Origin: Helicobacteraceae bacterium
GTDB taxonomy: Bacteria; Campylobacterota; Campylobacteria; Campylobacterales; SZUA-545
DNA length: 35,307 nt
Assembly: GCA_031275395.1 (NCBI GenBank)
Contig: JAISOU010000080.1
Span: 1-35,307, forward strand
Reading direction: 5' to 3'
The notes beneath the pieces are model-generated. The model made no database searches. It had not been told where the DNA came from and worked only from the letters and a program-made list of their open reading frames with translations. A program made the translations under genes and the position numbers. The first letter of the stretch is position 1; each line of letters begins with the position of its first letter. Positions 18,244 to 25,945 of the stretch are shown piece by piece.

Positions 18244-18264
18244 ACTTAACAAAGGAGAGTAAGT

Positions 18265-19347
18265 ATGGATTTAAACGAATTGAGCCTTGATCAGCTCTTA
18301 AAAACCGTCGTCGCGCTTGACGCGAGCGACTTGCACTTAGTCGCGGGCGCGGAGCCGCAAGTGCGGATTCACGCCATAATGACGCCGCTCGATCTGCCTA
18401 AACTCGATCGCAATACGATTCAGACTTTGTGTTATGCGTTGCTAACCGATTCGCAAAAGAAGAAGTTTGAAGAGGATAAAGAGCTTGACTTCGCGATCGA
18501 TTTGCCCAAAATCGGGCGTTTTCGCTCTAACTACTACTACGAGCGGCGCAATATGGCGGCGTCGTTTCGCGTTATTCCAACCGAAATCCCTTCGATCGAG
18601 AGTTTGAATCTGCCCGTTATGCTTAAAGACGTTATCAAACGTCAAAAGGGGCTGATTCTCGTTACGGGTCCTACCGGAAGCGGTAAAACGACGACTCTGG
18701 CGGCTTTGGTTAACGAGCTAAACAACACCGAAAAGGGACACATCATCACGATCGAAGACCCCGTGGAGTTTGTTCAGCCGCACAATAAATGTATCGTTTC
18801 GCACAGAAGCATAGGCGAGGATACGCATAGCTTTGCGGAGGCGCTTAAACACGCTTTGCGCCAAGACCCCGATATTATCCTTGTGGGCGAAATGCGCGAC
18901 GTGCTGACGATCAGAACCGCTCTGACGGCGGCTGAAACCGGACACCTTGTTTTCGGCACGCTTCACACCAACTCCGCGCCGCAGACGATTAGCCGTATTA
19001 TCAACGTCTTTCCGAGCGACGAACAGGCGCTAATCCGCACGCAGCTTTCGATGGGGCTTTTGTGCGTCGTTTCGCAGGTGCTTATGCCAAAAGTAAGCGG
19101 CGGGCGAAAGGCTGTTTTTGAGATTATGGTGAATATTCCCGCAATCGCCAATCTAATCCGCGACGACAAGTTGCACCAGATTTACTCGACGATGCAGATC
19201 GGTCAAGGACAAACCAAAATGCAAACGCAGACGCAAGAGCTTGTCAAAGCCTTCCGCGCGGGCGAGATTAGCCGCGAAAACGCGCTGAAATACTCGTCAA
19301 ATATCGACGAAATGAAAAAAGCGCTAGGCGCGGGCGCGGGCGAGTAA
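18265..19347 (+). CDS. pilT: PilT-type twitching motility / pilus retraction ATPase
   Basis: 360-residue hexameric secretion ATPase that powers type IV pilus retraction. Walker A is GPTGSGKT (135-142, K141), the Asp box is ITIEDPVEF (from 161), Walker B is DIILVGE (203-209) with GEMRD, and the His box is GTLHTNSA. The PilT-specific AIRNLI-type motif appears as AIANLIR (293-299), followed by HQIYSTMQ. Lengths and motifs are complete. AAAGGAGAG precedes the ATG, and a strong terminator follows. No other pilus genes are in the window. Confidence 0.94.
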   Translation: MDLNELSLDQLLKTVVALDASDLHLVAGAEPQVRIHAIMTPLDLPKLDRNTIQTLCYALLTDSQKKKFEEDKELDFAIDLPKIGRFRSNYYYERRNMAASFRVIPTEIPSIESLNLPVMLKDVIKRQKGLILVTGPTGSGKTTTLAALVNELNNTEKGHIITIEDPVEFVQPHNKCIVSHRSIGEDTHSFAEALKHALRQDPDIILVGEMRDVLTIRTALTAAETGHLVFGTLHTNSAPQTISRIINVFPSDEQALIRTQLSMGLLCVVSQVLMPKVSGGRKAVFEIMVNIPAIANLIRDDKLHQIYSTMQIGQGQTKMQTQTQELVKAFRAGEISRENALKYSSNIDEMKKALGAGAGE

Positions 19348-19359
19348 ATCGCCAAAATC

Positions 19360-19394
19360 GGTTGGGCTTTGCATATCTTAGCCCAACCCTTTTA
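19360..19394 (+). terminator. Intrinsic terminator of pilT
   Basis: Stem GGTTGGGCT/AGCCCAACC (9 bp) with an 11-nt loop, followed by CTTTTATTT, 12 nt after the pilT stop. It separates pilT from the downstream accessory operon. Confidence 0.85.
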
Positions 19395-19460
19395 TTTAAG
19401 ACCGCATTAAGTAAGCGAACGTCTATTCTTTTTTTGCGTAAATATGCTCTTTGGGCGATA

Positions 19461-19470
19461 CCCCCCCCCC
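19461..19470 (+). repeat. Poly-C tract (10 C)
   Basis: Ten C (G10 on the minus strand), about 190 nt upstream of the -10 box of the helicase-RT operon. It is a typical length for a slippage-prone contingency tract, but it lies outside any supported ORF, so any effect would be on transcription, or it may be neutral. Confidence 0.65.
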
Positions 19471-19659
19471 GCATTCTCTACAATAACGCCGCCATTTGGG
19501 CGATTTTAGCGAGCGATCGCTTGCAATTTAAGTTCGCGTCGCAATAAACGACGCTTTTAGAGTACGAGTTTATATTTATTGACAGATTTTGACATCTAAA
19601 TGCGGTAACATTTTGCGGCGCATTGGGATTTGGATAGCTGACATTGATAAATTGGCGTG

Positions 19660-19665
19660 TATAAT
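19660..19665 (+). promoter_or_regulatory. -10 box of the helicase-TPR-RT operon
   Basis: A perfect TATAAT preceded by TG, 28 nt before the ATG at 19694; no well-spaced -35. AGGAG lies at 19686-19690. It is the only convincing promoter seen before the four genes that follow. Confidence 0.6.
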
Positions 19666-19693
19666 GCGTGAGCAAAATCAAAAATAGGAGAAA

Positions 19694-21490
19694 ATGGTGA
19701 TCAATCTAACGGCGCAACAACACGAAGCGTTTGCCGCGCTCAAACGATTTCTCGAAAACGAAACCAACTGCTTTATATTAAAAGGCTATGCGGGAACGGG
19801 CAAAACTTTTATGATTAAGCTACTGACAGAGTATTTAAGCGAAATTCGTCGCTCATTTTTTCTTGCCGCTCCTACAGGACGCGCCGCGAGAGTTATTACC
19901 GAGCGAAGCGGCGCTGCCGCCAGCACTATTCATTCGCTCATATATTCGCTTAAAGATATGAGGGAATATAAAATTGAAGACGAAAACGCTAGCGAAACTT
20001 TTCGGTTTTATTTTACGCTTAAACCTAATATGAGTGCGACAAATGCCGTGTATATTATCGACGAATCCTCTATGATTTCCGATATGTATTCCGACGAAGA
20101 GTTTGCGCGTTTTGGTTCTGGATTTTTACTTAAAGACTTGTTAAATTATATTAATTTCGATCACAACGACCACAATAAAAAGGTTATATTCATTGGCGAC
20201 GACGCTCAATTACCGCCCGTTGGAATGAACTTTTCGCCAGCTATGGATAAAGATTATTTAATCGATAAACATTCAATCAGCGTAGAAACTTTTGAATTAA
20301 CGGAAGTTGTACGCCACAAGCAAGAGAGCGGCATAATAATTAACGCGATAGAAATTCGCAAGTCGCTTGAAGCGGGCATTTTTAATAAACTTAATATATC
20401 AACCGATTATCCGGATATTCATAAAGCCAAAAACGAAACTTTTATCGATCATTATTTACAAGCTTGCAACCGCCGCATAGACCGAGAGACAATAGCGATC
20501 GCATACTCTAACGCAAAAGTTAAAGAATACAATCGAGCTATCAGATCGCAATTTTTCCCAAATTTGGACGTAGTAACCGCGGGCGATCGCTTGATATGCG
20601 TCCGCAATGGATCAGTATTGCTTAACGGCGATTTTGCCACAGTTTTAGAAGTTTCGCCTGACGTTGAACTAAAAACCACGAATCTTAAGAAAAAAGATAA
20701 AGAGGGTAAATTGCAAATTATGCCAATAAAGCTCGCTTTTAGAAAAGTGGCAATCGAATTTAACGGCGCCGTACGCAGAGATTGTTTAATTTTGGAAGAG
20801 CTACTCTATTCAGAAAAACGCGACTTAAGTAGCGATGAAAATAGAGCTTTATATGTAGATTTTATCAAAAGAAATCCGCGTCTTAAGCGCAATACGGCTG
20901 AATTTGGCAATGCATTGAGCGAGGATCCATACTTTAATGCTTTGCGTTTTAAGTTTGGTTATGCTATTACCTGCCATAAGGCGCAAGGCGGCGAATGGAA
21001 AAACGTTTTTATCGATTGCGAACTCAAACAGAATTTATTAAGAAAGAACAGTTATCGTTGGCTATATACAGCGATCACTCGCGCAAAAGAAACGCTATAT
21101 GTGATGAACGCGCCGCATATTACGCCGTTTGACGAGATAACGGTACCCGAAAATAAGCAAAATACCGACAATTCTGAGCCGATTGACTCAAATTTGACGC
21201 AAAAAGAAGATATTAAAAATTCTCATCTTGAGTTTCCAAAGCCGTTCTTGCGGGAGTTCTACGAAAAAATAATGGAGAAAATAGCGTCAAGCGAAATTAT
21301 CATAACGGATATAATGCATAGAGACTACTTAGAAAAATACTATTTCAAAAAAGCCGACGAATACGCGGAAATTAACTTTAACTATAACGGCAAAGACCTC
21401 TTTACGCGTTGCCTCCCCGATTCGAATCGCTGCTCCTCTCAGCCATTCGCGGATTACATTGTCGCTTTGGTTGGGCTAAAGGCGAAATAG
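19694..21490 (+). CDS. RecD-like SF1 DNA helicase
   Basis: 598-residue superfamily 1 helicase of the AAA_30/UvrD_C_2 (RecD2/Dda-like) type, expected to unwind DNA 5'-3'. Walker A is GYAGTGKT (31-38), motif Ia is APTGRAA, motif II is IIDESSMIS (DESS 123-126), motif III is IGDDAQLPPVG, motif IV follows ELTEVVRH, and the UvrD_C_2 motifs are ITCHKAQGGEW and YTAITRAKETLYV. The last ~120 residues are poorly conserved and acidic then basic. It lacks the long N-terminus of true RecD. It is AT-richer than pilT and ispG around it. Its TAG overlaps the GTG of the next gene by one base. The ATG at 19694 is only 3 nt after AGGAG; GTG at 19697 is an alternative start. Context suggests a defence role. Confidence 0.9.
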   Translation: MVINLTAQQHEAFAALKRFLENETNCFILKGYAGTGKTFMIKLLTEYLSEIRRSFFLAAPTGRAARVITERSGAAASTIHSLIYSLKDMREYKIEDENASETFRFYFTLKPNMSATNAVYIIDESSMISDMYSDEEFARFGSGFLLKDLLNYINFDHNDHNKKVIFIGDDAQLPPVGMNFSPAMDKDYLIDKHSISVETFELTEVVRHKQESGIIINAIEIRKSLEAGIFNKLNISTDYPDIHKAKNETFIDHYLQACNRRIDRETIAIAYSNAKVKEYNRAIRSQFFPNLDVVTAGDRLICVRNGSVLLNGDFATVLEVSPDVELKTTNLKKKDKEGKLQIMPIKLAFRKVAIEFNGAVRRDCLILEELLYSEKRDLSSDENRALYVDFIKRNPRLKRNTAEFGNALSEDPYFNALRFKFGYAITCHKAQGGEWKNVFIDCELKQNLLRKNSYRWLYTAITRAKETLYVMNAPHITPFDEITVPENKQNTDNSEPIDSNLTQKEDIKNSHLEFPKPFLREFYEKIMEKIASSEIIITDIMHRDYLEKYYFKKADEYAEINFNYNGKDLFTRCLPDSNRCSSQPFADYIVALVGLKAK

Positions 21491-22803
21491 TGTCTGATTA
21501 TAACGAACTTAAACGAGAAGCGGAAAGCCTGCGTAAAGCAAATAATCATCAAATGGCGCTAACGGCTTATGAAAAACTGCTTAACCTATACGAAAATCAA
21601 TGCAACGAATGGGAGCATTGGGGTTACGCGCATTCGCTTTATAAATTAAAACGATATAAAGAGGCGCTTAGCGCGCTAAGAAACGCCTACGTTAAGTTTC
21701 AAAATTCTCCGAAAATTCGTAATTTGTACGCTTGGTCAATATACCAAACGGAAATAAATAAAAAAATTGATAATGAAGAGATATACATAAAAGCGGCAAA
21801 AGCGATTTTTAAGTTAGCAAAACAATCGGACGAGTACTCGCCATATACGATCACCGTCCTTAAACTGCTTGATCATTTTAAGCAAAAGCCAAATTATCCT
21901 TCTGAAACAATCCTACAACTAACCGAGCTATTATCGCCTAACGAATTATCAACAAAAACGCTATCTTATACTGATGAAAAAGGCAAAACTATTGAATTTG
22001 CCTCGCACAAAGAACAGTGGTATATGTACCGCACAAAAGCGTTATATGAAAACGAGCGTTACGCGGAGTGTATCGACGTATGCCAAGAAATATTGAAACA
22101 ATTAAAGATATTGCATTACGCAAACGAGATATGGTTCAAACGCAGAATAGCTTTATCCAATGCCGCGTTGGGCGATATAGAGAAAGCGTTAAAAATTTTG
22201 ATTGAACTGCTAAGCAAGAAAAAGGAATGGTTTATAGAGCTTGAAATAGCGCAATTATATAACGATAGAGGAGATAAAAAAGCCGCATTAAAATACGCCG
22301 TCGACGCGGCGCTTAATGTTGGCGACATAGACAAAAAGATCGGCGCATATCAGCTACTATTCGAGCTATTAGAAAAAAACAATAAAATCGGAGAAGCAAA
22401 AACTCATCTCGAATTTATTTTTGCGATCAAGCGCGAATTTGGATATAAAATCGATCAAGAATTGAACGCGCTTTGCGAAAAGTATAACATCGATGAAACC
22501 AAAAAGGCAAAACAGCTTAAAGCCAAATTAGAAATCATATGGGCAGAACTAAAGTTTGAAGGCAAAGAGATGAATTACGGCATAATCGACGCGATACTGG
22601 AAAACGGTAAAGCGGGGTTTGTAAAAGACGAAGGCGGAAATTCGTTTTATTTTCTTCTTCGCGATTTCAAGAATGGACTTAAACTAGCCGTAAAAAACGC
22701 CGCCGTTACATTTTATGTCGTAGATGGTTTTAACAAAAAAAAGAATCGCTCGACAAAAAATGCGGTAAATGTGCGTTTATATACTCAAAATGTGGTACAA
22801 TGA
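21490..22803 (+). CDS. TPR protein with C-terminal cold-shock-like domain
   Basis: 437 residues from GTG 21490, which overlaps the helicase stop (TAGTG). Residues ~1-350 are tetratricopeptide-like helical repeats (YEKLLNLYENQ, HWGYAHSLYKLKRYKEALSAL, YAECIDVCQEILKQL, ALGDIEKALKILIELL). The last ~70 residues form a small beta-rich domain resembling a cold-shock/OB fold (GKAGFVKDEGGNSFYFLL, then AVTFYVVDGFNKKKN and AVNVRLY), which would bind single-stranded nucleic acid. There are no catalytic motifs. I infer an adaptor that brings RNA or ssDNA to the helicase and RT of the same operon. The family as a whole is not one I can name. The 3' end overlaps a small ORF in another frame. Confidence 0.85.
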   Translation: MSDYNELKREAESLRKANNHQMALTAYEKLLNLYENQCNEWEHWGYAHSLYKLKRYKEALSALRNAYVKFQNSPKIRNLYAWSIYQTEINKKIDNEEIYIKAAKAIFKLAKQSDEYSPYTITVLKLLDHFKQKPNYPSETILQLTELLSPNELSTKTLSYTDEKGKTIEFASHKEQWYMYRTKALYENERYAECIDVCQEILKQLKILHYANEIWFKRRIALSNAALGDIEKALKILIELLSKKKEWFIELEIAQLYNDRGDKKAALKYAVDAALNVGDIDKKIGAYQLLFELLEKNNKIGEAKTHLEFIFAIKREFGYKIDQELNALCEKYNIDETKKAKQLKAKLEIIWAELKFEGKEMNYGIIDAILENGKAGFVKDEGGNSFYFLLRDFKNGLKLAVKNAAVTFYVVDGFNKKKNRSTKNAVNVRLYTQNVVQ

Positions 22804-22942
22804 CATCGCCGAAGCGAGGCTTAAGCGCTTGCGCGACGGGGTATATATTAGAATTGATTTATCGGAGCGGTGTTTGAATCCCGAATGGCATATGGTTGGT
22901 TCCCGTAAGAACCGCCACTCGGGTTTGGCGATGATAAAATGA
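22769..22942 (+). CDS. Small ORF between the TPR gene and the RT
   Basis: 57 codons from ATG 22769, or 50 from ATG 22790. It overlaps the TPR 3' end in the +1 frame, and its TGA overlaps the RT ATG as ATGA. It reads like a compact basic protein (IAEARLKRLRDGVYIRIDL, then NPEWHMVGSRKN). It fills the whole gap between TPR and RT without a stop, in the coupled style of the operon. No Shine-Dalgarno motif and no family is recognised. It could be a real small partner, a frameshifted tail of the TPR protein, or a chance frame across a structured RNA (see the ncRNA entry). Confidence 0.45.
   Translation: MCVYILKMWYNDIAEARLKRLRDGVYIRIDLSERCLNPEWHMVGSRKNRHSGLAMIK
22804..22933 (+). ncRNA. Candidate structured RNA just upstream of the RT
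   Basis: The stretch starts and ends with complementary heptamers CATCGCC (22804-22810) and GGCGATG (22927-22933). Inside is CCCGAATGG (22880-22888) pairing with CCACTCGGG (22915-22923) with one A-C mismatch, enclosing a perfect 5-bp hairpin GGTTC/GAACC (22898-22902/22909-22913) with loop CCGTAA. A 5-bp AAGCG/CGCTT hairpin lies near the 5' end. Drt2-like RTs are known to use a cognate ncRNA encoded immediately upstream, so the position fits. The pairing was found by eye and overlaps a plausible small ORF, so chance is possible. Confidence 0.35.
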
Positions 22943-23838
22943 ATTCCAACGAGAAACCAACATGGTACAGACCCAAATACTCTTCTCATTTTGACTATCC
23001 TTTAAGCGAAGAAAACGCGATAAACTTGCTGAAACAATTTGAAACGGAAACGAAGCATGCGTTTTTCCCGTTAATCTTAACAAATAAAAAAACTAGACGT
23101 TATCGCACGGAGCGCAACGAAACAACGCATAAGAAAATCAATTTGCGTAAAGAGCCAAAAATTAGATCTATTTTAGAACCATCTCATAAAGACGGCTATA
23201 TTTATTCGTATTACGCGGAAAAATTAAACAAAATTTATGAAGAACGATTGAAAAAAATGTCATCGTCGGACGCGGTTTGCGCATACAGAAGCAATCGAGG
23301 ATACAATTATACGGTCGCGCTTGAAGTTTTCGCAAAAGTTAAAAGCCTTAGCAGTTGCTCTTGCTTTATGTTTGACATTGAAAATTTTTTTGGCTCAATA
23401 GATCACGCGAGCCTCAAATTCCAATTATGCGAATTATTAAATACGCAGCGATTACCCGCGGATTATTTTAAGGTATTTAATTCAATTACGCGCTATGCAT
23501 ACATAAACGGCGATCACATTCCGTCAAACGATATTAACGGCGATCGAAGGATTTGTTCGCATGAGCAGTTTATTAAGTTACGCGAAGAAGGGAAAATAGA
23601 AATCAATGAAAACAGTTGGGGCATTCCGCAGGGAGTTCAGATATCTCCAACGCTTGCTAATATCTATATGACGACGATCGATCAAAAACTTAATAAACTT
23701 GCTAATGAAAATAACGGAATATATCGTCGCTATGCAGACGATATAGCGATTATTACGCCCGATCTTTCGATAAAGAAAGAAACGATCGAAGCGACGATCA
23801 GCAATATGCTTGCAAAAATAGGAGCGCGCCTTAACTGA
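22939..23838 (+). CDS. Drt2-like antiviral reverse transcriptase, N-terminal part (frameshifted)
   Basis: Palm and fingers of an RNA-directed DNA polymerase. It opens with WYRPKYSSHFDYPLS and HAFFPLI, an N-terminal pattern I associate with Drt2 (UG2) RTs; the subtype call is from memory. Motif A is FMFDIENFFGSID with D146, motif B is GIPQGVQISPTLANIY (QG 231-232), and motif C is YRRYADDIAI (Y265, D267, D268), so the catalytic Asp triad is intact. At GARLN the frame meets a TGA (23836-23838). One base earlier or later, the family sequence continues (LNKDKTEERRFING) in the next ORF, so the gene carries a single-base-type lesion near 23832. No retron VTG motif is present. It is coupled to the preceding small ORF by ATGA. 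Confidence 0.85.
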   Translation: MNSNEKPTWYRPKYSSHFDYPLSEENAINLLKQFETETKHAFFPLILTNKKTRRYRTERNETTHKKINLRKEPKIRSILEPSHKDGYIYSYYAEKLNKIYEERLKKMSSSDAVCAYRSNRGYNYTVALEVFAKVKSLSSCSCFMFDIENFFGSIDHASLKFQLCELLNTQRLPADYFKVFNSITRYAYINGDHIPSNDINGDRRICSHEQFIKLREEGKIEINENSWGIPQGVQISPTLANIYMTTIDQKLNKLANENNGIYRRYADDIAIITPDLSIKKETIEATISNMLAKIGARLN

Positions 23839-23879
23839 ATAAAGACAAAACGGAAGAACGACGTTTTATCAACGGCAAA

Positions 23880-24239
23880 ATGCAAAATTCGCGCAAACCA
23901 ATGCAGTATTTAGGATTTACATACGACGGCGATAAAATTCTAATTAGATCTTCCTCCGTTAGTCGTTTCTATGCAAAATTAACTAAATTTATACGAACGC
24001 GAAAAGGGTTGGCGACTAAAACCAAAGGAGCTATTTGGACGGATAAAATTTATAAACTATATTCGCATTTAAGACATACAAAGCAACTCAAAAAAGGCAA
24101 TTTTTACTCTTGTGCGAAACGCGCCGAGCAAACTTTTCTTTTATCGGATTCGTTTTCCGATAAAGAAATTGGTATTAAACGACAACTTAGAAAACACATG
24201 GTAATCATTAAACGCGAATTGAAAAATCGCGAACGCTAG
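23880..24239 (+). CDS. Drt2-like reverse transcriptase, C-terminal part (frameshifted)
   Basis: The 119-residue ORF starts at an internal ATG; the coding frame actually begins near 23833 with LNKDKTEERR. It holds the RT motif E region (MQYLGFTYDGDKILIRSSSVSRFYAKL) and the thumb, a basic helical domain ending in KRELKNRER. Together with the preceding ORF the intact protein would be about 430 residues, in the range of Drt2. If the lesion is real, the N-terminal piece would lack the thumb and be inactive. If it is an assembly error or a programmed slip, the system is intact. Confidence 0.82.
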   Translation: MQNSRKPMQYLGFTYDGDKILIRSSSVSRFYAKLTKFIRTRKGLATKTKGAIWTDKIYKLYSHLRHTKQLKKGNFYSCAKRAEQTFLLSDSFSDKEIGIKRQLRKHMVIIKRELKNRER

Positions 24240-24251
24240 AATTTATCGACG

Positions 24252-24634
24252 CTATTTCAATTGTAATACCACATAGTAATTATCGGGAGGAGGGGTTAGC
24301 TCTTCAAATTTTGCAGCTACAACATCGGCGCTTTGAAGCGCTTCTACGCCGCCAGCATCTATTTTTACAATGCGAATTAGTCCGCTTGAACAACCAAAAT
24401 CCCATAAAAAATACGCTGGTTTCCCTACGGAGCGTAAAAGGCGATGTCGCCGATCGCAGGATCAAATCCAATAGGCGCGTTCAAGGTAGATAATTTACGG
24501 GGTAGATCGCTAAATGTAGCAAGCCAATCGACGCCTTCCTGTTCAGATAGCTGCCGCGGTGATACGTCGTTCCTGTACAAGTCAACGAGATGATTGACTT
24601 TTACAGGAATAACGGCGTTTGCAGGTTTTTCTTA
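24252..24634 (-). pseudogene. Decayed cyclophilin-like fold protein gene
   Basis: Minus strand. One frame reads DLYRNDVSPRQLSEQEGVDW and, nearer the break, GFDPAIGDIAFYAP, then meets a TAG. In the adjacent frame it continues with WDFGCSSGLIRIVKIDAGG and ends in DNYYVVLQLK and a TAG (24252-24254). The GDIAFYAP...SSGLIR pattern resembles the small cyclophilin-like-fold family (PF18050 type). There is no start codon: a TAA precedes the readable part, so the gene is 5'-truncated and frameshifted near 24425-24436. It fills most of the gap between the RT and ispG. Confidence 0.5.
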
Positions 24635-24688
24635 TTAAATTAAATGCGGCGACGTTATGCTTACCTAAACAAAGCGGATCGTTTTTGA

Positions 24689-24694
24689 TATGAT
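24689..24694 (+). promoter_or_regulatory. Putative -10 box of ispG, leaderless arrangement
   Basis: TATGAT lies 6 nt before the ispG ATG. A start about 7 nt downstream of a -10 would fall on the A of the ATG, giving a leaderless mRNA; consistently, no Shine-Dalgarno motif is visible. No -35 is recognised. Confidence 0.25.
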
Positions 24695-24700
24695 CCGGCG

Positions 24701-25768
24701 ATGATTTCTCGTTATCCGACAAAACAGATTTTTGTTGGCAAGGTCGCGATCGGCGCCGACGCGCCAATCTCCGCGCAATCGATGACCTTTTCCAAAACAA
24801 GCGACGTACAAGCGACGCTAGATCAGATAAAGCGCCTGTATTTCGCGGGCGCGGATATTGTCCGCGTCAGCATTCCCGACGAACAAAGCGCGAACGCGTT
24901 AAAAGAGATCAAAGCGCAAAGCCCTCTTCCGATCGTGGCGGATATTCATTTCAATTATCGTCTTGCGCTTAAAGCCGCCGAATGCGTCGATTGTATTCGT
25001 ATCAATCCGGGTAATATCGGCGCAAAATCGCGGATCAAAGAGGTGGCGCGGCTATGCAAAGAGCGCGATATTCCGATTAGAATCGGCGTTAATAGCGGTT
25101 CGCTGGAAAAAGAGATCGAGGCAAAATACGCAAACGGCGCGGAAGGTATGGTTCAAAGCGCGCTGTATCATATCAAACTGCTAGAGGATCTGGACTTTAC
25201 GGCGATAAAAGTATCGATGAAAGCCAGCGACGCGGCGCGTACTGTCGAGGCGTATCGTATGTTGCGTCCGCTAACGCCCTACCCTTTTCATCTCGGTTTG
25301 ACGGAAGCGGGAACGACTTTTCACGCTACGATCAAATCGTCGATCGCGCTTGGCGCTCTGCTTCTTGAAGGTATCGGCGACACGATGCGCGTATCGATCA
25401 CGGGCGAGCTTGAGGAGGAGATCAGAGTCGCCCGCGCCATTTTACAAGATAGCGGACGGCAAAAAGAGGGCGTAAATATCGTATCCTGCCCCACTTGCGC
25501 TAGATTAGAAGCCGATCTAAAGTCCGCCGTAACCGAAATCGAAAAGCGCGTCCACCAGATTAAAACGCCGCTGAATCTTTCCATAATGGGTTGCGCCGTC
25601 AATGCGCTTGGCGAGGCAAAACACGCCGACGCGGCAATCGCCTTCGGCAAAAAAAACGGACTTGTGATCGTTCGCGGCGAAACGATCGGCAAATATCCCG
25701 AAAACGAACTTGTCGATCGCTTTATGCAAGAGGTCTATAAACTAGAAAAAGATTATAAATCAACGTAA
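24701..25768 (+). CDS. ispG: 4-hydroxy-3-methylbut-2-enyl diphosphate synthase
   Basis: 355 residues. IspG (GcpE) reductively converts MEcPP to HMBPP in the non-mevalonate isoprenoid pathway, using a 4Fe-4S cluster. The TIM-barrel part contains [25 protein letters not shown] and [11 protein letters not shown]. The cluster ligands C263, C266 and C298 with E305 are all present ([17 protein letters not shown]). The length matches the short bacterial form. The start is the ATG at 24701, with no Shine-Dalgarno motif. Confidence 0.96.
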   Translation: MISRYPTKQIFVGKVAIGADAPISAQSMTFSKTSDVQATLDQIKRLYFAGADIVRVSIPDEQSANALKEIKAQSPLPIVADIHFNYRLALKAAECVDCIRINPGNIGAKSRIKEVARLCKERDIPIRIGVNSGSLEKEIEAKYANGAEGMVQSALYHIKLLEDLDFTAIKVSMKASDAARTVEAYRMLRPLTPYPFHLGLTEAGTTFHATIKSSIALGALLLEGIGDTMRVSITGELEEEIRVARAILQDSGRQKEGVNIVSCPTCARLEADLKSAVTEIEKRVHQIKTPLNLSIMGCAVNALGEAKHADAAIAFGKKNGLVIVRGETIGKYPENELVDRFMQEVYKLEKDYKST

Positions 25769-25867
25769 ATTTTCAACCATTTCAGCGGTTTTGGTTTGGA
25801 TCTCGGTTTCTCTTTTGCGCCAACCCATTTTTTTGTTTATTTTTGAGCGATTCTTACGCGAAAAAAC

Positions 25868-25891
25868 TATAATAACGCTAAACTATTAGCG
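25868..25891 (+). promoter_or_regulatory. -10 box plus inverted repeat upstream of the che cluster
   Basis: TATAAT at 25868-25873 is preceded by TTGAGC at long spacing (19 nt). Directly after it comes a perfect 6-bp inverted repeat CGCTAA/TTAGCG (25876-25891, 4-nt loop), covering the expected transcription start. It could be an operator or a 5' UTR hairpin. The cheR ATG is about 55 nt further on. Confidence 0.5.
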
Positions 25892-25945
25892 ACTATAGCT
25901 CGTTTTTGCAAAACGGCGTTGGCGCTAGAAAGGAAGTTTTGGCAA

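Larger units (their letters stand above)
19395..19693 (+). other. Intergenic region between pilT and the helicase-RT operon
   Basis: About 300 nt without a convincing gene. It holds a C10 tract (19461-19470), a GCGATCGC site (19513), and the promoter and Shine-Dalgarno motif of the helicase gene at its right end. Two short ORFs that run through the C-tract have no codon structure or start signals worth reporting. Confidence 0.6.

Noticed and set aside
19268-19474. Minus-strand ORF beginning in the G10 (C10) tract
   Set aside because: It runs antisense into pilT and through the terminator, has Arg-rich shadow composition and no promoter or Shine-Dalgarno motif.
22804-24239. Retron (msr-msd plus retron RT)
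   Set aside because: The flanking inverted heptamers resemble a1/a2, but the RT lacks the retron VTG motif, has a YLGF-type motif E with a long thumb, and its N-terminus looks like Drt2.
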